From contig JAMWFC010000044.1 in NCBI GenBank assembly GCA_027475525.1, positions 1,365,340-1,429,339 on the forward strand: a DNA stretch of 64,000 nucleotides, given 5' to 3'. This DNA is from Macrolepiota albuminosa (taxonomy: Eukaryota > Basidiomycota > Agaricomycetes > Agaricales > Agaricaceae). A program made the translations under genes and the position numbers. Shown piece after piece: positions 21,274 to 33,290 of this stretch; position 1 is the first letter of the stretch, and the number at the start of each line of letters is the position of its first letter. The notes under the pieces are model-generated. The model was given only the letters and a program-made list of their open reading frames with translations, had not been told where the DNA came from and did not search any database.

Positions 21274-22784
21274 ATGCGTCATCCGGACAAGGAACTCATC
21301 AGCAACGCTGCTACTGCTCTGGTTTCGAGTCTGCGAAATCTTGGACATACGTCTGCCTTGTGCGGCGACTTTGCTTGCTATACTTTCGGATCATCGCACA
21401 TTCCCGAGGGGAGTAGTCTTCATTGTTCATCATATACTGTTAAAATGACAGACTTTTCTCTGGCTCTTCATTTAGAGAGTGGAAGCCGTAATATTTGCGT
21501 CTTCAGAGCCTTCCATTCAGGACCTGAGGTCCCAAGTAGTGCAAAATTCTGAAGGTCATTTCGTCTCGAAGGACAAAGCCGACACCCTACTTTATTGTAC
21601 AACGGAAGGAACGTCAAAGAAAACATTTCCCGCCGACATCTCTTATCTTGACACACAAGCTGTCCATCTAATCCAATATGTTCATGGCCTTCCGTTCGTT
21701 CCTATAACATACATCATCCTGCGAAAACTTGAGGAATGGGCGGATCCTCCCGGAAGATTGTCAAAGCGTTCTCGAAAACGAGCAGCTAACGTCATCCAGG
21801 AACTACTCAGGAGCGTGCATACTATGCATAATGTGGATACAGAATCGCTATATCCGCCTCTTTGGGATGCGTCAAGTCAATATATTTTTCGTTTCAAAGC
21901 TTCATACTCAGGTCATAGTCCCGCGTGGAAGAAATTAGGGTTTGGTTCAGCACTCAAGTCATCTCCACAGATGCAATCTTCGAAGCCTCTCACGCTTACA
22001 CGTTCTCTTGAGATACTTCCCGAGCTACAAGAATTCGAATTACCCCGGATCGCGGACCCCACACACATACAGATGGCGATCATGGCAGCAAATGACTCTT
22101 TTCGCCTGCTGTACAAGTGTGGTTGGCACTCGGCCATTTTCGGCGGACTGGCGTGCTTTCTTTACGGAAACAACCGCGTACCGAATGTAACACTGCATTT
22201 TGACCCATGAGTGGCTGCTAATGTGTCTCCAGGACGTCGATCTCTTAGTTCTTCCTCCCTCAGGAATTACGGTCAGTGCCGAAGATTTGAAGAAGAATCT
22301 TGTAGCCATGGATCCTTATCACTTCTTTACGACTCCATGTCAGGAGTCCCAGACTACCTATCACATCCTATGGTATCGACTAAGCGATGGTTCTGTTCAA
22401 ACCACCAAGAATGCATGTAAAGTCGACCTTTTACTTCCTGGAGCGATGAATCTTCCCAACCTATCACCATCGATGATCCATTGGGACGAAGGCCTGCCCC
22501 TCGTTCCATTCTCCCTCCTTTTGCTTCAGAAGCTACAGGCTTGGGATGATCACCGTCGATCGAAGGATCCCCTGCAGTGGCAACGTCAGAGGACGGATAT
22601 GGAAGATTTAGATGGTTTGACTAGTCTTTCCGCCTCCGCCCCGCTCAAGTACTCGCGACCGTGGTCAGATACGACACTTTTCAGTCCCGAATTTCAGAAA
22701 CTGACTAAGGAGAGAGTTTTCGATTTCTGTACGTCGTTTCCACAATTTGCGGCTACATGGATATCGTTGGGCTTTAAGTTATGA
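21274..22784 (+). CDS. Duplicated nucleotidyltransferase-fold protein, copy 1
   Basis: Three exons (21274-21412, 21480-22186, 22233-22784) sum to 465 residues. The C-terminal half has the nucleotidyltransferase signature: IFGGLACFLYGN (the hG[GS] motif), DVDLLVL (Dh[DE]h) right after the last intron, and CKVDLLLPG (third carboxylate), then PLVPFSLLLLQKLQAWDDH. The N-terminal half repeats this plan (LCGDFACYTFG, then MEAVIFAS, DISYLDT, PFVPITYIILRKLEEW) but the GG and DxD residues are lost, so it is probably a catalytically dead copy. Introns sit at the same motif position in both halves. Substrate and role are unknown. The next gene is a close paralogue. I recognise the fold, not a named family. 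Confidence 0.85.
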
Positions 22785-23230
22785 AAATCTGAATCTTTGC
22801 TTCCCGCCAGCAAATGACTTATTTCATAGACGTTCTCGTGGTACAGGGATAGTATCCACAATATACCACATACAGGGTAGCGATTTTATGTACTTTATCC
22901 GCATTCAATGCGTTTTCTATTTCTCTTTCAGTTTACTACGGGTCGAACCTACGTGAGGTATAACCTAACTTTTATCTGTTCAGTTTGTCATGACGTGTTT
23001 CCTTCCATCTTGCGTACCTTTGACTTGTGCATCGCAAATAATGAATTCCCAACTCTCCATGCGTCATTTGTTGCTGATCCATATTTGACCGTGAAATCTT
23101 CGGAAGTTCTTCATTTACTTAAACAGGGTCTAGACGCTTGTCTCAGGCGCTTGCTGCGCGGTCGGCTTCTGCCGCAATGAAATCTCTCTTTCCAGACCAT
23201 TAGGAGTTACATGACTCCCATGATCTTAAC
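22785..23230. other. Intergenic region between tandem paralogues
   Basis: A 446-bp spacer. One open frame (22908-23180) has no recognisable motif and no similarity to the flanking paralogues that I can see. It presumably holds the terminator of copy 1 and the promoter of copy 2. Confidence 0.35.
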
Positions 23231-24790
23231 ATGAGCAGCATCCAGCTAGACCTCCTCCACCACGCTGCCGTTACTCTCATCTCCATTCTCAGATATTTGG
23301 GGTATACAAGTGCTCTGAGCGGCGACCTTGCTTGCTACTGCTTTGGGCTAAACCGCGTGCCAAAGGTAAAGGATCCGAATCTTTACCATCGATTATCCAG
23401 CCGCTCAACTGCGACTCTCCATTAGAAACTTGAAGGATTGATATTTGTGCCGTCAACTTATGGAGCATGGCCCTCCCTCGAAACTCTCAAGATCCAGCTT
23501 GTCCAGCATCCCTATGGTCAATCACATTTCTTCACTACGTGGGATGCAAGAAACGATTCCAATGTCTTATGCTTCTATGATCACACTATGAAAGGGAAAT
23601 ATGAGAAGACGTGTGTTATTGACATCTCGTTTATAAACACCACAGCTGTACATCTCGTTCGAGATGTTGATGGTCTGCCATTCGTACCAATCTCCTACGT
23701 GATACTGCAAAAGCTAGAGGAATGGGCCACACCCCTCCCCAAAACATCAACTACGACTCGAAGAGAAGCGGCTGAAGTTATTCAGGCCCTGCTCGAAATT
23801 ATCAATACATTGGACGATTTGGACATGGAACCACTATATCCTCCTCTTTGGAATACCTCAAGGGAGAGAGCGCGGCGATTCATCTCGGAGTACTCAGTTT
23901 CTGCCTCTATATGGAAGAAATTAGGGCTTGACTTGGAACCCTCTGTTGTCAAAACTATTTCACCTTCATCCCTGATTCAACCGTCAGAGCCACTCCAGAT
24001 TCTACACTCTACTGAGGTATTTCTCGAACCAGAAGAGCCACAAATACCTCCAATCTCCCATCCGACTCGCACGCAGATGGTCATGATGGCGGCTAACGAT
24101 TCAATTCTACTCTTGCATAAGTGTGGTTGGCGCTCGGCTATTTTTGGCGGCCTGGCGTGTTTTCTGTATGGAAATACCCGTGCACCAAATGTGGGTTTCC
24201 TTTTGATATTTTTGCGACAATGCTCACGGTCGGTTCAGGATGTGGATCTCTTAGTTCTTGTGCCACCAGGAAGTACAGTCACCGCAGAAGAATTGAAACA
24301 GAACCTTGTAGTTCTTAATCCTTACCACTTCTTCACAACGCCGTCCAAAGATCCCCTGGCTTCCTACCGTATTCTATGGTACCGATTAACTGATGATCCT
24401 GTTCAAACTGCCAAGACTTCGTGCAAAATTGACCTTTTACTTCCTGGAGTGATGAATCTTCCCAACCTACTACCATCGCTTATCCACTGGGACGAAGGTT
24501 TGCCTCTTGTCCCATTTTCTCTCCTCTTGCTCCAGAAGCTACAGGCTTGGGATGATCACCGTAAATCGAAAGATCCTATCAAGTGGCAGCGCCAGAGAAC
24601 GGACGTAGAAGATCTAGATGGTCTGACAAAACTTTCTCCACTTGAACTGCTGAAGTCTTCGCAGCCATGGACAGACACGACACTGTTCAGCCCTGAGTTC
24701 CAAAAACTGACCAAAGAGAGAGTTATCAACTATTGCGCTTCGTTTCCAAGTTCTGCACGTGCATGGTCATCGATTGGCTTTGAAATCTGA
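23231..24790 (+). CDS. Duplicated nucleotidyltransferase-fold protein, copy 2
   Basis: Three exons (23231-23365, 23426-24190, 24239-24790); the last is 552 nt, exactly as in copy 1. The C-terminal half keeps IFGGLACFLYGN, DVDLLVLVPP, CKIDLLLPG and LVPFSLLLLQKLQAWDDH. The N-terminal half has LSGDLACYCFG, KLEGLIFVPS and DISFINT, without the DxD pair. The 48-nt last intron is a multiple of three, so an unspliced reading stays open. Organisation, intron positions and sequence show a tandem duplication with copy 1. The function is unknown; nucleotidyl transfer to RNA, protein or a small molecule is possible from the fold alone. Confidence 0.85.
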
Positions 24791-25020
24791 AGAATACAGC
24801 TGTTTCGATGTATAGAATCTTGGCGAAGAACAATAACAAATCATCTGTTGGCAGATTGATGATTCGAAGCTTCTGTGTGCTTCACGACGCGTCCGACCCA
24901 CGTGAACTGGTCTTACAGTCACGTCCTCATACCGGCCCGTTTCGCCACCCGGCCCGAGGTAACTGTTTCCGGCCAGTTTATAATCGCCCACAAGCACAAA
25001 CCAAGCTTCCACACTGTACC

Positions 25021-26433
<1,413 letters not shown>

Positions 26434-28328
26434 GGCGGTAAAATAAGCTTTTTGCGACAAGTGCGAGGCAATGTTATGTAACCATGATACCACTGAATTT
26501 TACCTCTATCTTTGCAAGATTCAGACTCAGCTTGTGGACTCATTCAGAAAGTGTTACGATAGGCCATAAAACAGAGTATGTCAGGCGTCAGACGTTAGAC
26601 ATCGGGCGACCCGTGACCTACACTCGTAGTTGACCTTCATGTTTGCCTGTTGACTCCCTGCCGTCTTTTTATTCATCTCTCTATGACTTGTCACTTGCTT
26701 GGATGTTCATAATTTTCATCCTCAAAAATTCTGAGTTTTCTTTTCATTAGTGTGTATTGTTTGAGTGGATTGACTCCTCTCTCTCTCTTTTTCTTCTGGT
26801 TCTACATTTTTCCATACCATCACATAAACTCTTCACTCAATATGTGGTTTCACAATGGATTGACAACGGGTCATATTTTGACACTGAAAGAAGGTACATT
26901 GGATAATACAGACATATTCAGACTCAGCCAAGTGAGCATAGCATTGTATATCAGAAATAAGACAGAAAATATATTATATCATATTGCAATATCAATGTAA
27001 ATGAGTATCTAGTAGATCAGTGGGTTCTCATTCATGCCATGCTTGAAATGGACCATTACAAACAGGTCATTGTAATAGAGTCAACAAGTATGCACTGCTA
27101 GCACTGCTAGCACACAATTATTTTCTTAAGGAAAAGTGAAAAAAAAACCTGTTATGCCTTTCTAAATGAATCAATTTCTAATTGAAACAGTTTAAACAAA
27201 ACAAATTAAAAACCAAGAAAAATTTGCATTTTCCTACAATAAAAAGCTGTAAAGGGATGCTCTATCATGGAAAGCCAAGCAGATGCATCAACCACTCAAG
27301 CCTGCCACCAAGAGGAGCAAGCATAAAGCAAGCCTGGTGACAAGCAGCAGGTGGGCAAGAAGGTGGACTATCCACAAGAGGCAGAGCAGGAGGGCAAAGG
27401 CAGAAGGTGAGGTCATCACTGAGGAGCTCACAGTTATGCTAATGTGTAGACTCAGAAGCAATGCTATTGCCAGGACTGAGGATGTTCCATCTATTAGTCC
27501 TACTTATATACTACATTGGACACACACTATGATATGACCTATTGACTAATGTGGCCAGTATATACTAAGCACTAATGAATAAGCAACAATCAGCATGAGT
27601 AAGCCAGCAATAGCATAAAGGCCTGCCAGCAAGTAGAGTGGGTCCAAAGACCAGTTGACCTGTCAGGTGTCAATGCCAAGACAGGGGTAAAGCAGGATAG
27701 GACTGGAGCAGTCTGAATGGTGGCTAAATAAGGGTGCCAACCTCAACACAGATGGTCCGAGAACCTGTCCCCTAACAAAAGCTGGCAAAGAAACAGACAA
27801 CAGGTTTATTTGACTTTTTTTTCATCAGAAATAGATTTTGGCCCTAGAAATAATGTAAGCACTTCTTGGCATTTGATTCACAGTTGAAAAAGCTCATTAA
27901 CTAATTATAAAGCCTGAAGCAACATTCAGAATTATTATTCTTATATGATAGTCAGCTTCTTGTGTCATATGTTTTTCCTCATGCTTAATTCATATTTGTG
28001 TCAGGTTCCACTGACCTGTGGGCCTTTTTAATAAAGCAACACCCTTATAATGTGGATTCAAGTGCCAAACTATGTGTACTTGGATGTCAGAATGCTTTGG
28101 GATGTGTTTTAGAATATGAGATATCAAAATGAGCAAGTCTAAAATTGAACAGCCTGCTTTGGAGTTTTTAAGTTCAAGATAAGTAAGGATCAAATCAAGA
28201 ATGGATTTTCTTGATGAGACCAGAGTTGTTTTAAGTCATGTTGTGCATACCAGTCAAGTTGCATGTGCCAAATAAGTATTTACAAAAAGGCATGCAAGAA
28301 AGAAGACAGAAAAACCAGCACAGAGAAT
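26434..28328. other. AT-rich repeat-like region, no gene
   Basis: After the thiolase 3' region (CG-containing to about 26660), the sequence becomes AT-rich with very few CG dinucleotides. It carries copies of a short A-tract repeat: AAAAAAAAACCTGTTATGCC near 27140 and an inverted copy near 27800-27835. The frame at 27283-27537 is Lys/Arg-rich without motifs. No gene is supported. Confidence 0.4.
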
Positions 28329-28671
28329 AAATGTGTCACAACCCCTCCCACCTGGAACCACCCCAGAACCCCATCTGGGACTTCTCTGCCAATCCCATGA
28401 CACAACCCCTGCCATCACAACTGCCAACACCACCATCATGTGCATCAGACCCCGCCATTATGCTGCACCTTCTGACAGCCCTGCATTACAGACCCCAGGA
28501 CCATCTGCTGGCATGACAATCAATGATCAGATCATGTCAATCACCCCAGCTATCACACATCATGCATCATGGCCATTCCTCTGCACCAATTGATTGTGTG
28601 CTCCACATGCACGATCTCTGGTATACAATTCTCCCTCCTTCCTCCACAGCCCATTAACTCCCAGAGTGGCC

Positions 28672-28825
28672 TCTGCTGGTACTTAAAGAGTAGCTACCCA
28701 CTTGTAGTAGACTAGTCTTGATATTACATTGATTGTTTGCATGCCCTTTCTGCTGGTACTTAAAGAGTAGCTACCCACTTGTAGTAGACTAGTCTTGATA
28801 TTACATTGATTGTTTGCATGCCCTT
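28672..28825. repeat. 77-bp perfect tandem duplication (site 4)
   Basis: The unit starting TCTGCTGGTACTTAAAGAG occurs at 28672 and again at 28749, an offset of 77. It lies within the older solo LTR. The corresponding part of the related LTR at 3449-4233 (near 3848-3925) has a single copy. Confidence 0.93.
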
Positions 28826-29212
28826 TGATTGACTGGTACACACTGACTGGCACACTTGACTGGCATGCTTCGACTGGCATGCTGATGATGCCAACTGTGG
28901 TTGGGTGTGCTGGACATATATGCAGTACAACACTGTTTCTAGCACCTGGCATGCATAGTTGTGAAGAGTCCTGACAGAGTCCCAGTGTGCTCAAGCAAAT
29001 GTGATAGAACAATGCGCTAGATAATAGCACCTCAGATGCTACCTAACCAACTGTAAGTGCTGTAGTTTAAGCAAAGATATCAAGAGGAAGACAAATAGCG
29101 CAGTGTAATGTGCCTGTAGATGGCACTGTAAATGACAAAGATGAAATAAACAAGGCTAGCACCCAACTTAACGACAACATTAGGTCAAGCTAGTGCAATT
29201 TGAATGCTAGGC

Positions 29213-30063
29213 TGTCAAGTTCTGCTGACAACGGGGGCCTCCAGGGGCAAGCGGGTCCTTACTAGGCGGACTCGAAGTCTACGGAGAGTCTCCAGGTAAC
29301 AGAGGGTGAGCTCCAGGGTTTTGGGTGAGGCGTGGGGTGGCTATGGAGCGCCGGAGTTCGTAGGAAGAGGTAGAGCAGGATCCCGGGCTAAGTCCAGAAT
29401 ACGGGGCGGGAGTGGGCCTTGCTAGGGCGGAGGAGAAGAGGGGTGATCAGAAAAAGAGACTGAGACCGGGAGACTGAGTTAGAATTGAAGTAAGACTTTA
29501 GAGGGCCGAGAGACTTGAGAGAATAAGACAGGTAGATTGAGATAAGTACGAAATAGACAAGAGAGTATAGAGACGAGTTTATGGCAATATCAAGACTACC
29601 GTAACGTACTACGAGCTGTGGGTTAAGTACCAGGTGCCGGCTGAGCTCCGGGCCCCATGAGTAAGGTCCGTACCCCCTCCATGTGGTGCATCCCATGCGG
29701 TGTATTGTCCGGGTGTCAGTCCTCTGCGGTCGTGTGGTCCCGGGGGGCATAGATGGGTTGTGGTGTATTGCCTGGGTTCGGGAGTGGCACCGGGAGGGCG
29801 GCGTCAAGTGGGGGCGGCCTCCGGCATGATTGATCGAGGCTTGGGACGGCGTCCGGGGCACGTGGCACGTTGGCGGGGCTTCGGACCTTATCCAGAGGTT
29901 GAGCATCGGGTTGGGCCGGGTCGGCCTTGGTCGGGGTGGCATCGGATCTAGTCAGTCTTGTCCCGATGTGCTCTGGGGACACGCTGGGGGGTTGGGTTTC
30001 AAAGGAGGGGTTCCAGGCAGGACTTACTGGAGGGTCGGGGTGGTGTAGGTGTGGCTCGTGACA
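29213..30063 (+). mobile_element. Nested solo LTR (851 bp), TSD TAGGC
   Basis: It begins TGTCAAGTTCTGCTGACA, ends GTGTGGCTCGTGACA and is flanked by TAGGC at 29208-29212 and 30064-30068. It interrupts the older solo LTR. It is GC-rich with many CG dinucleotides, unlike its host. It resembles the fragment at 1-101 (end) and the decayed copy at 49170-49790 (start; shared GGCAATATCAAGACTAC). Confidence 0.95.
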
Positions 30064-31160
30064 TAGGCATAACTTTAGTGCTCAAAGAGTTACAATTTGT
30101 TGTTATATACATGTGCAGTAGCTATCTTTTATACTATATGCTACTGTGTTTCCAAGACAAGTCCATTTGCAGTGCTACCAATTAGCACCTCTCCTTGTGG
30201 TTTCAGCTAATAGCGACCTGTCAATGACAACTGACAGCACATGAACAATGGCAACCAATAGTGTTTTAGCCCATGGGACATGGCGACTCTAAATTGACTT
30301 GAAATTGTATGAGTCTGCTCACTTTTAATGTAAATCCTGATTGGCCAAGCCACTTCAGGGTATGGTCAGAAAATCTTTGACAGACGCCGTGAGCACTAAT
30401 ATCAGCACTAAACATTGTATTAATTTCTGATAAGTTAAACTGTCAGGCTTGAGTATATCCTGTGCTATCATCATTGATTCTTTAGACTTCTGATTGAGGT
30501 GCCTTGTCAAATAGCAGCGCCTAATGCTAACCTCTTCTAGAAATGATCAGGGTTTGCTCAGAGTTACCTCCCCACCATTGTGCTAGTGCTATGGATTCTA
30601 AGCCTCCTAAATCTTTGAAATCAATAGGTAGCATGTGCTGAAGGACCAGAAAATGTTGAATGAAGCTGACAAGCAAGACTTGCAACAGGGTGCTAAAGTC
30701 AGAGTTATTCTGAGTCCTAGAAGGCCACTAGAGTTGTCAATATGTCAAATGTCGATAAGCTTCTAATGTTCTTTGATGTGCTCAGCCCAAGTAGAAGCCT
30801 ATTAATGCTCAACTTATTTGCATGCTCTTGAGATTGGTACACACTTCATGACCTAAAGTTTATTAATTCCAGTCTTATCTTAGAACTCCCAGTTCTCAAC
30901 TTGACCTTAACCCCTTTTTCTTTTTAACTTCTCCTTCCTAGACTAGGTCTCTTATTCCAGGAATCTTTTGTTCATGTCTTGAACCCCAGAGCATGGTCCA
31001 GAGTTCCAGACCACCCGAGTACATGTAAATCAAATCTGCCTTGTAAAGGCATTGCTTTTCTGGAAAGCTCCTGACTCAGCAGAACCTGACAAAATGCAGT
31101 AACAGTTATGCAATATCAATATCAAGACTAAAGTACATCTGAGCTACCTATAGTCTTGTA

Positions 31161-32037
31161 TACTACAGTGGCTTAAAAAAGTGTTTCAATGTTTCATAGT
31201 TTTTGAAAGATAGCATTGGCATGTAAGATTGGAAGTACCTAAAATTTTGAATAAATTATATAGAATACTATGGCATTGTAGCTACAGATTGCATCTAGGA
31301 TTATATAATTTAAATCAAAACTGATGGTTTTAAAATATTCACTCATTGGAATATTTTTTTGAGCATCTCTAATTTCAGTATCTAATACTTTGTATATTCT
31401 CCATTTGCTTTAATAATTGCTTGAATTTTTCTAGGCATGCTTTCTATCAGTCTTTGGCATACTTCTGGTGATATTTTATTCCACTCCTTTGCAACCCTCT
31501 CCCACAATTCATGCACATCATGAGGAGATATTTCATACTGCCTAAGCTGCTTCTTGAGGTACTTCTAGAGGTGTTCAATAGGGTTGAGATTAGGGGATTG
31601 AGCTGGCCACTAGAGGACATCAAAGTTGTTGTCTTCAAACCACTTGTCAGTCCTCTTGAAGTTATGCTTGGGGTCATTGTCCCATTGAAAATAGTAGGCA
31701 TCTGATGTGACAGTGCATAAAAAATTATAATTAAATATTTTTAACTTAAGAGTATATATAGTATTACATATGACAAAAGTCTATATCTATTAGCAAAATG
31801 GAAAAGCTAAATATTGTATGCAAATAATCAAGAACACAGCATAAATTCTTATAATTGAGTTTGATTTTCTATTGTCTTTCCTTGTAGATGCTATTCCGAC
31901 GGCTCAGTACTTTCAAAATTACCTATCTATTTTCACTTTATTAATACTTATAATTTCTATTGAAAAAGTTTTGTTGCTAAATATTTACAAGCTAAACATT
32001 TTTTAGTATTTAGTCACATTTTTTTTAGTCCTTACTA
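31161..32037 (-). mobile_element. Tc1/mariner relic with transposase C-terminal half
   Basis: The minus strand 31715-31385 reads FQWDNDPKHNFKRT, KWFEDNNFDVL, WPAQSPNLNPIEHL, ELWERVAKEWNKISPEV and SMPRKIQAIIKANGEYTKY, then stop. These are the DD[E/D] C-terminal blocks of a Tc1-like transposase (PNLNPIEHLW region), with frame breaks. The N-terminal half is not recognisable. The 3' terminal repeat is CAGTGGCTTAAAAAAGTG at about 31163 after a TA. A diverged partner, CACATTTTTTTTAGTCC, near 32016-32032 is only a candidate. It is not expected to be active. Confidence 0.72.
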
Positions 32038-33290
32038 CTGCTTTGATTTTTCTAATCTATAATTCAATTAAGTTCTGAGATACTTTTCATAATATAACTG
32101 TAAAAAAAACTCTTCAGAGGTTGTGACTAATTATACAACTAGCAAAGAGAAATTCAAAATGTGTTAGAACAGTATTATACAATAAAGAGAAGTAACTCAT
32201 CACTATGCAGAGGAAAATCCAAAAAAAAATAAGTCCAAGAATTTCTCTGCAATGGCACAGTACATTAGCATGAAGAATGAGACATAAAAAACAACTGTAT
32301 AGTATATTGAACCTATTTCTGAAGTCTGAAGTGGTCCAGAAAACTCTGAGGATGCTAGAAAAGGAAGTTTCCTGACAATAACCTTTTTACTCTCTTTCAA
32401 ATCTTATGGGCTCTATTAAAGTCCAGAACATGGAGATGGCTTGTAAAATAAAAGAGTAAAAGAAAATCTGAGAATAAAGTAAGAAAGATGGTGAGGAGTT
32501 TGAAGAATTGAAAATGAATTTGACAATGCAAGATAGAGAAAAATATAATATAACTTGATCAGATAAATTGTTAGAAATCAGCCTGGCATCCAGTTGCATC
32601 TCTTTAAGAAAAAGTAAAAAAAAGATCTGTTATGCTATTTTAACATATCAATCTTTGATGAAAAAGGCCTTTGAACAAAGGAGTTTTCTCTTTCTCATCA
32701 GTAAAAAGCTGGCCCAGAAATATGACTGGTCTGCTGCCAGTAGTGTACTCAATTGCATTTTCTTGAAAAATAGAAAAATAGTAAAAAAAAACTTGTTATG
32801 CCATATTTTATTTATCAAAATTTCTAATGGAAAGAGTCTTTGAACAAAGAAAAGTTTTCTTTGATAAGTTCTTAATTACTCAAGTGTCCTAAATGCATAC
32901 AATGCTAGAACCAGAATTTATTTCTGATGAAAAAAAAATCAAAGAAACCTGTTATCTATTTCTCTTGGCCAGCTTTTCACTATAGGAAAAAGCATTTTCC
33001 TTTGTTACTTTTTCCCAAGAAATCATAATTAGCTATCAGAAACTGCAAGGTACTCATGGTTTTTCAACTTCAGAAATGTTTGAGAAAACCTGACCTGATT
33101 AATAGTAATTTCATAGCTTATGTCTTCTTGTCACCAAAGCTCTTCAATCATTTGATTTGAGGTATACAAATGCTCAAACAACATAGATAATACCTGCACC
33201 TTCAACACATATCAATTATCTATGATCAATAATTCACCAGTTATTAAAAAAAACCTGCAAGTTTTCGATCCTTACACAGTGTTTACAATG
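32038..33290. repeat. AT-rich tract with repeated A-tract motif
   Basis: At least three direct copies of a motif like AAAAAAAACTTGTTATGCC or a variant occur near 32612, 32779 and 32927, often followed by CTTTGAACAAAGRAGTTTTC-like text. Copies also lie at 27140 and, inverted, at 27800. These look like fragments of one short repeat family. No gene is supported. Confidence 0.5.

Larger units (their letters stand above)
28334..31091 (+). mobile_element. Solo LTR (about 1.9 kb) carrying a nested LTR, TSD AAATG
   Basis: It begins TGTCACAACCCCTCCC and ends CAGAACCTGACA, flanked by AAATG at 28329-28333 and 31092-31096. The true LTR is about 1.9 kb after removing the nested solo LTR 29213-30063 and one TSD copy, and 77 bp shorter if the duplication at 28672 is an artefact. 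It is of the same family as 490-1669 and 3449-4233. No internal retroelement sequence is present. Confidence 0.93.

Noticed and set aside
28333..28593. Pro/Thr-rich plus-strand frame of 86 codons
   Set aside because: It is the start of the solo LTR (TGTCACAACCCC...), shared with the noncoding LTR at 3449.
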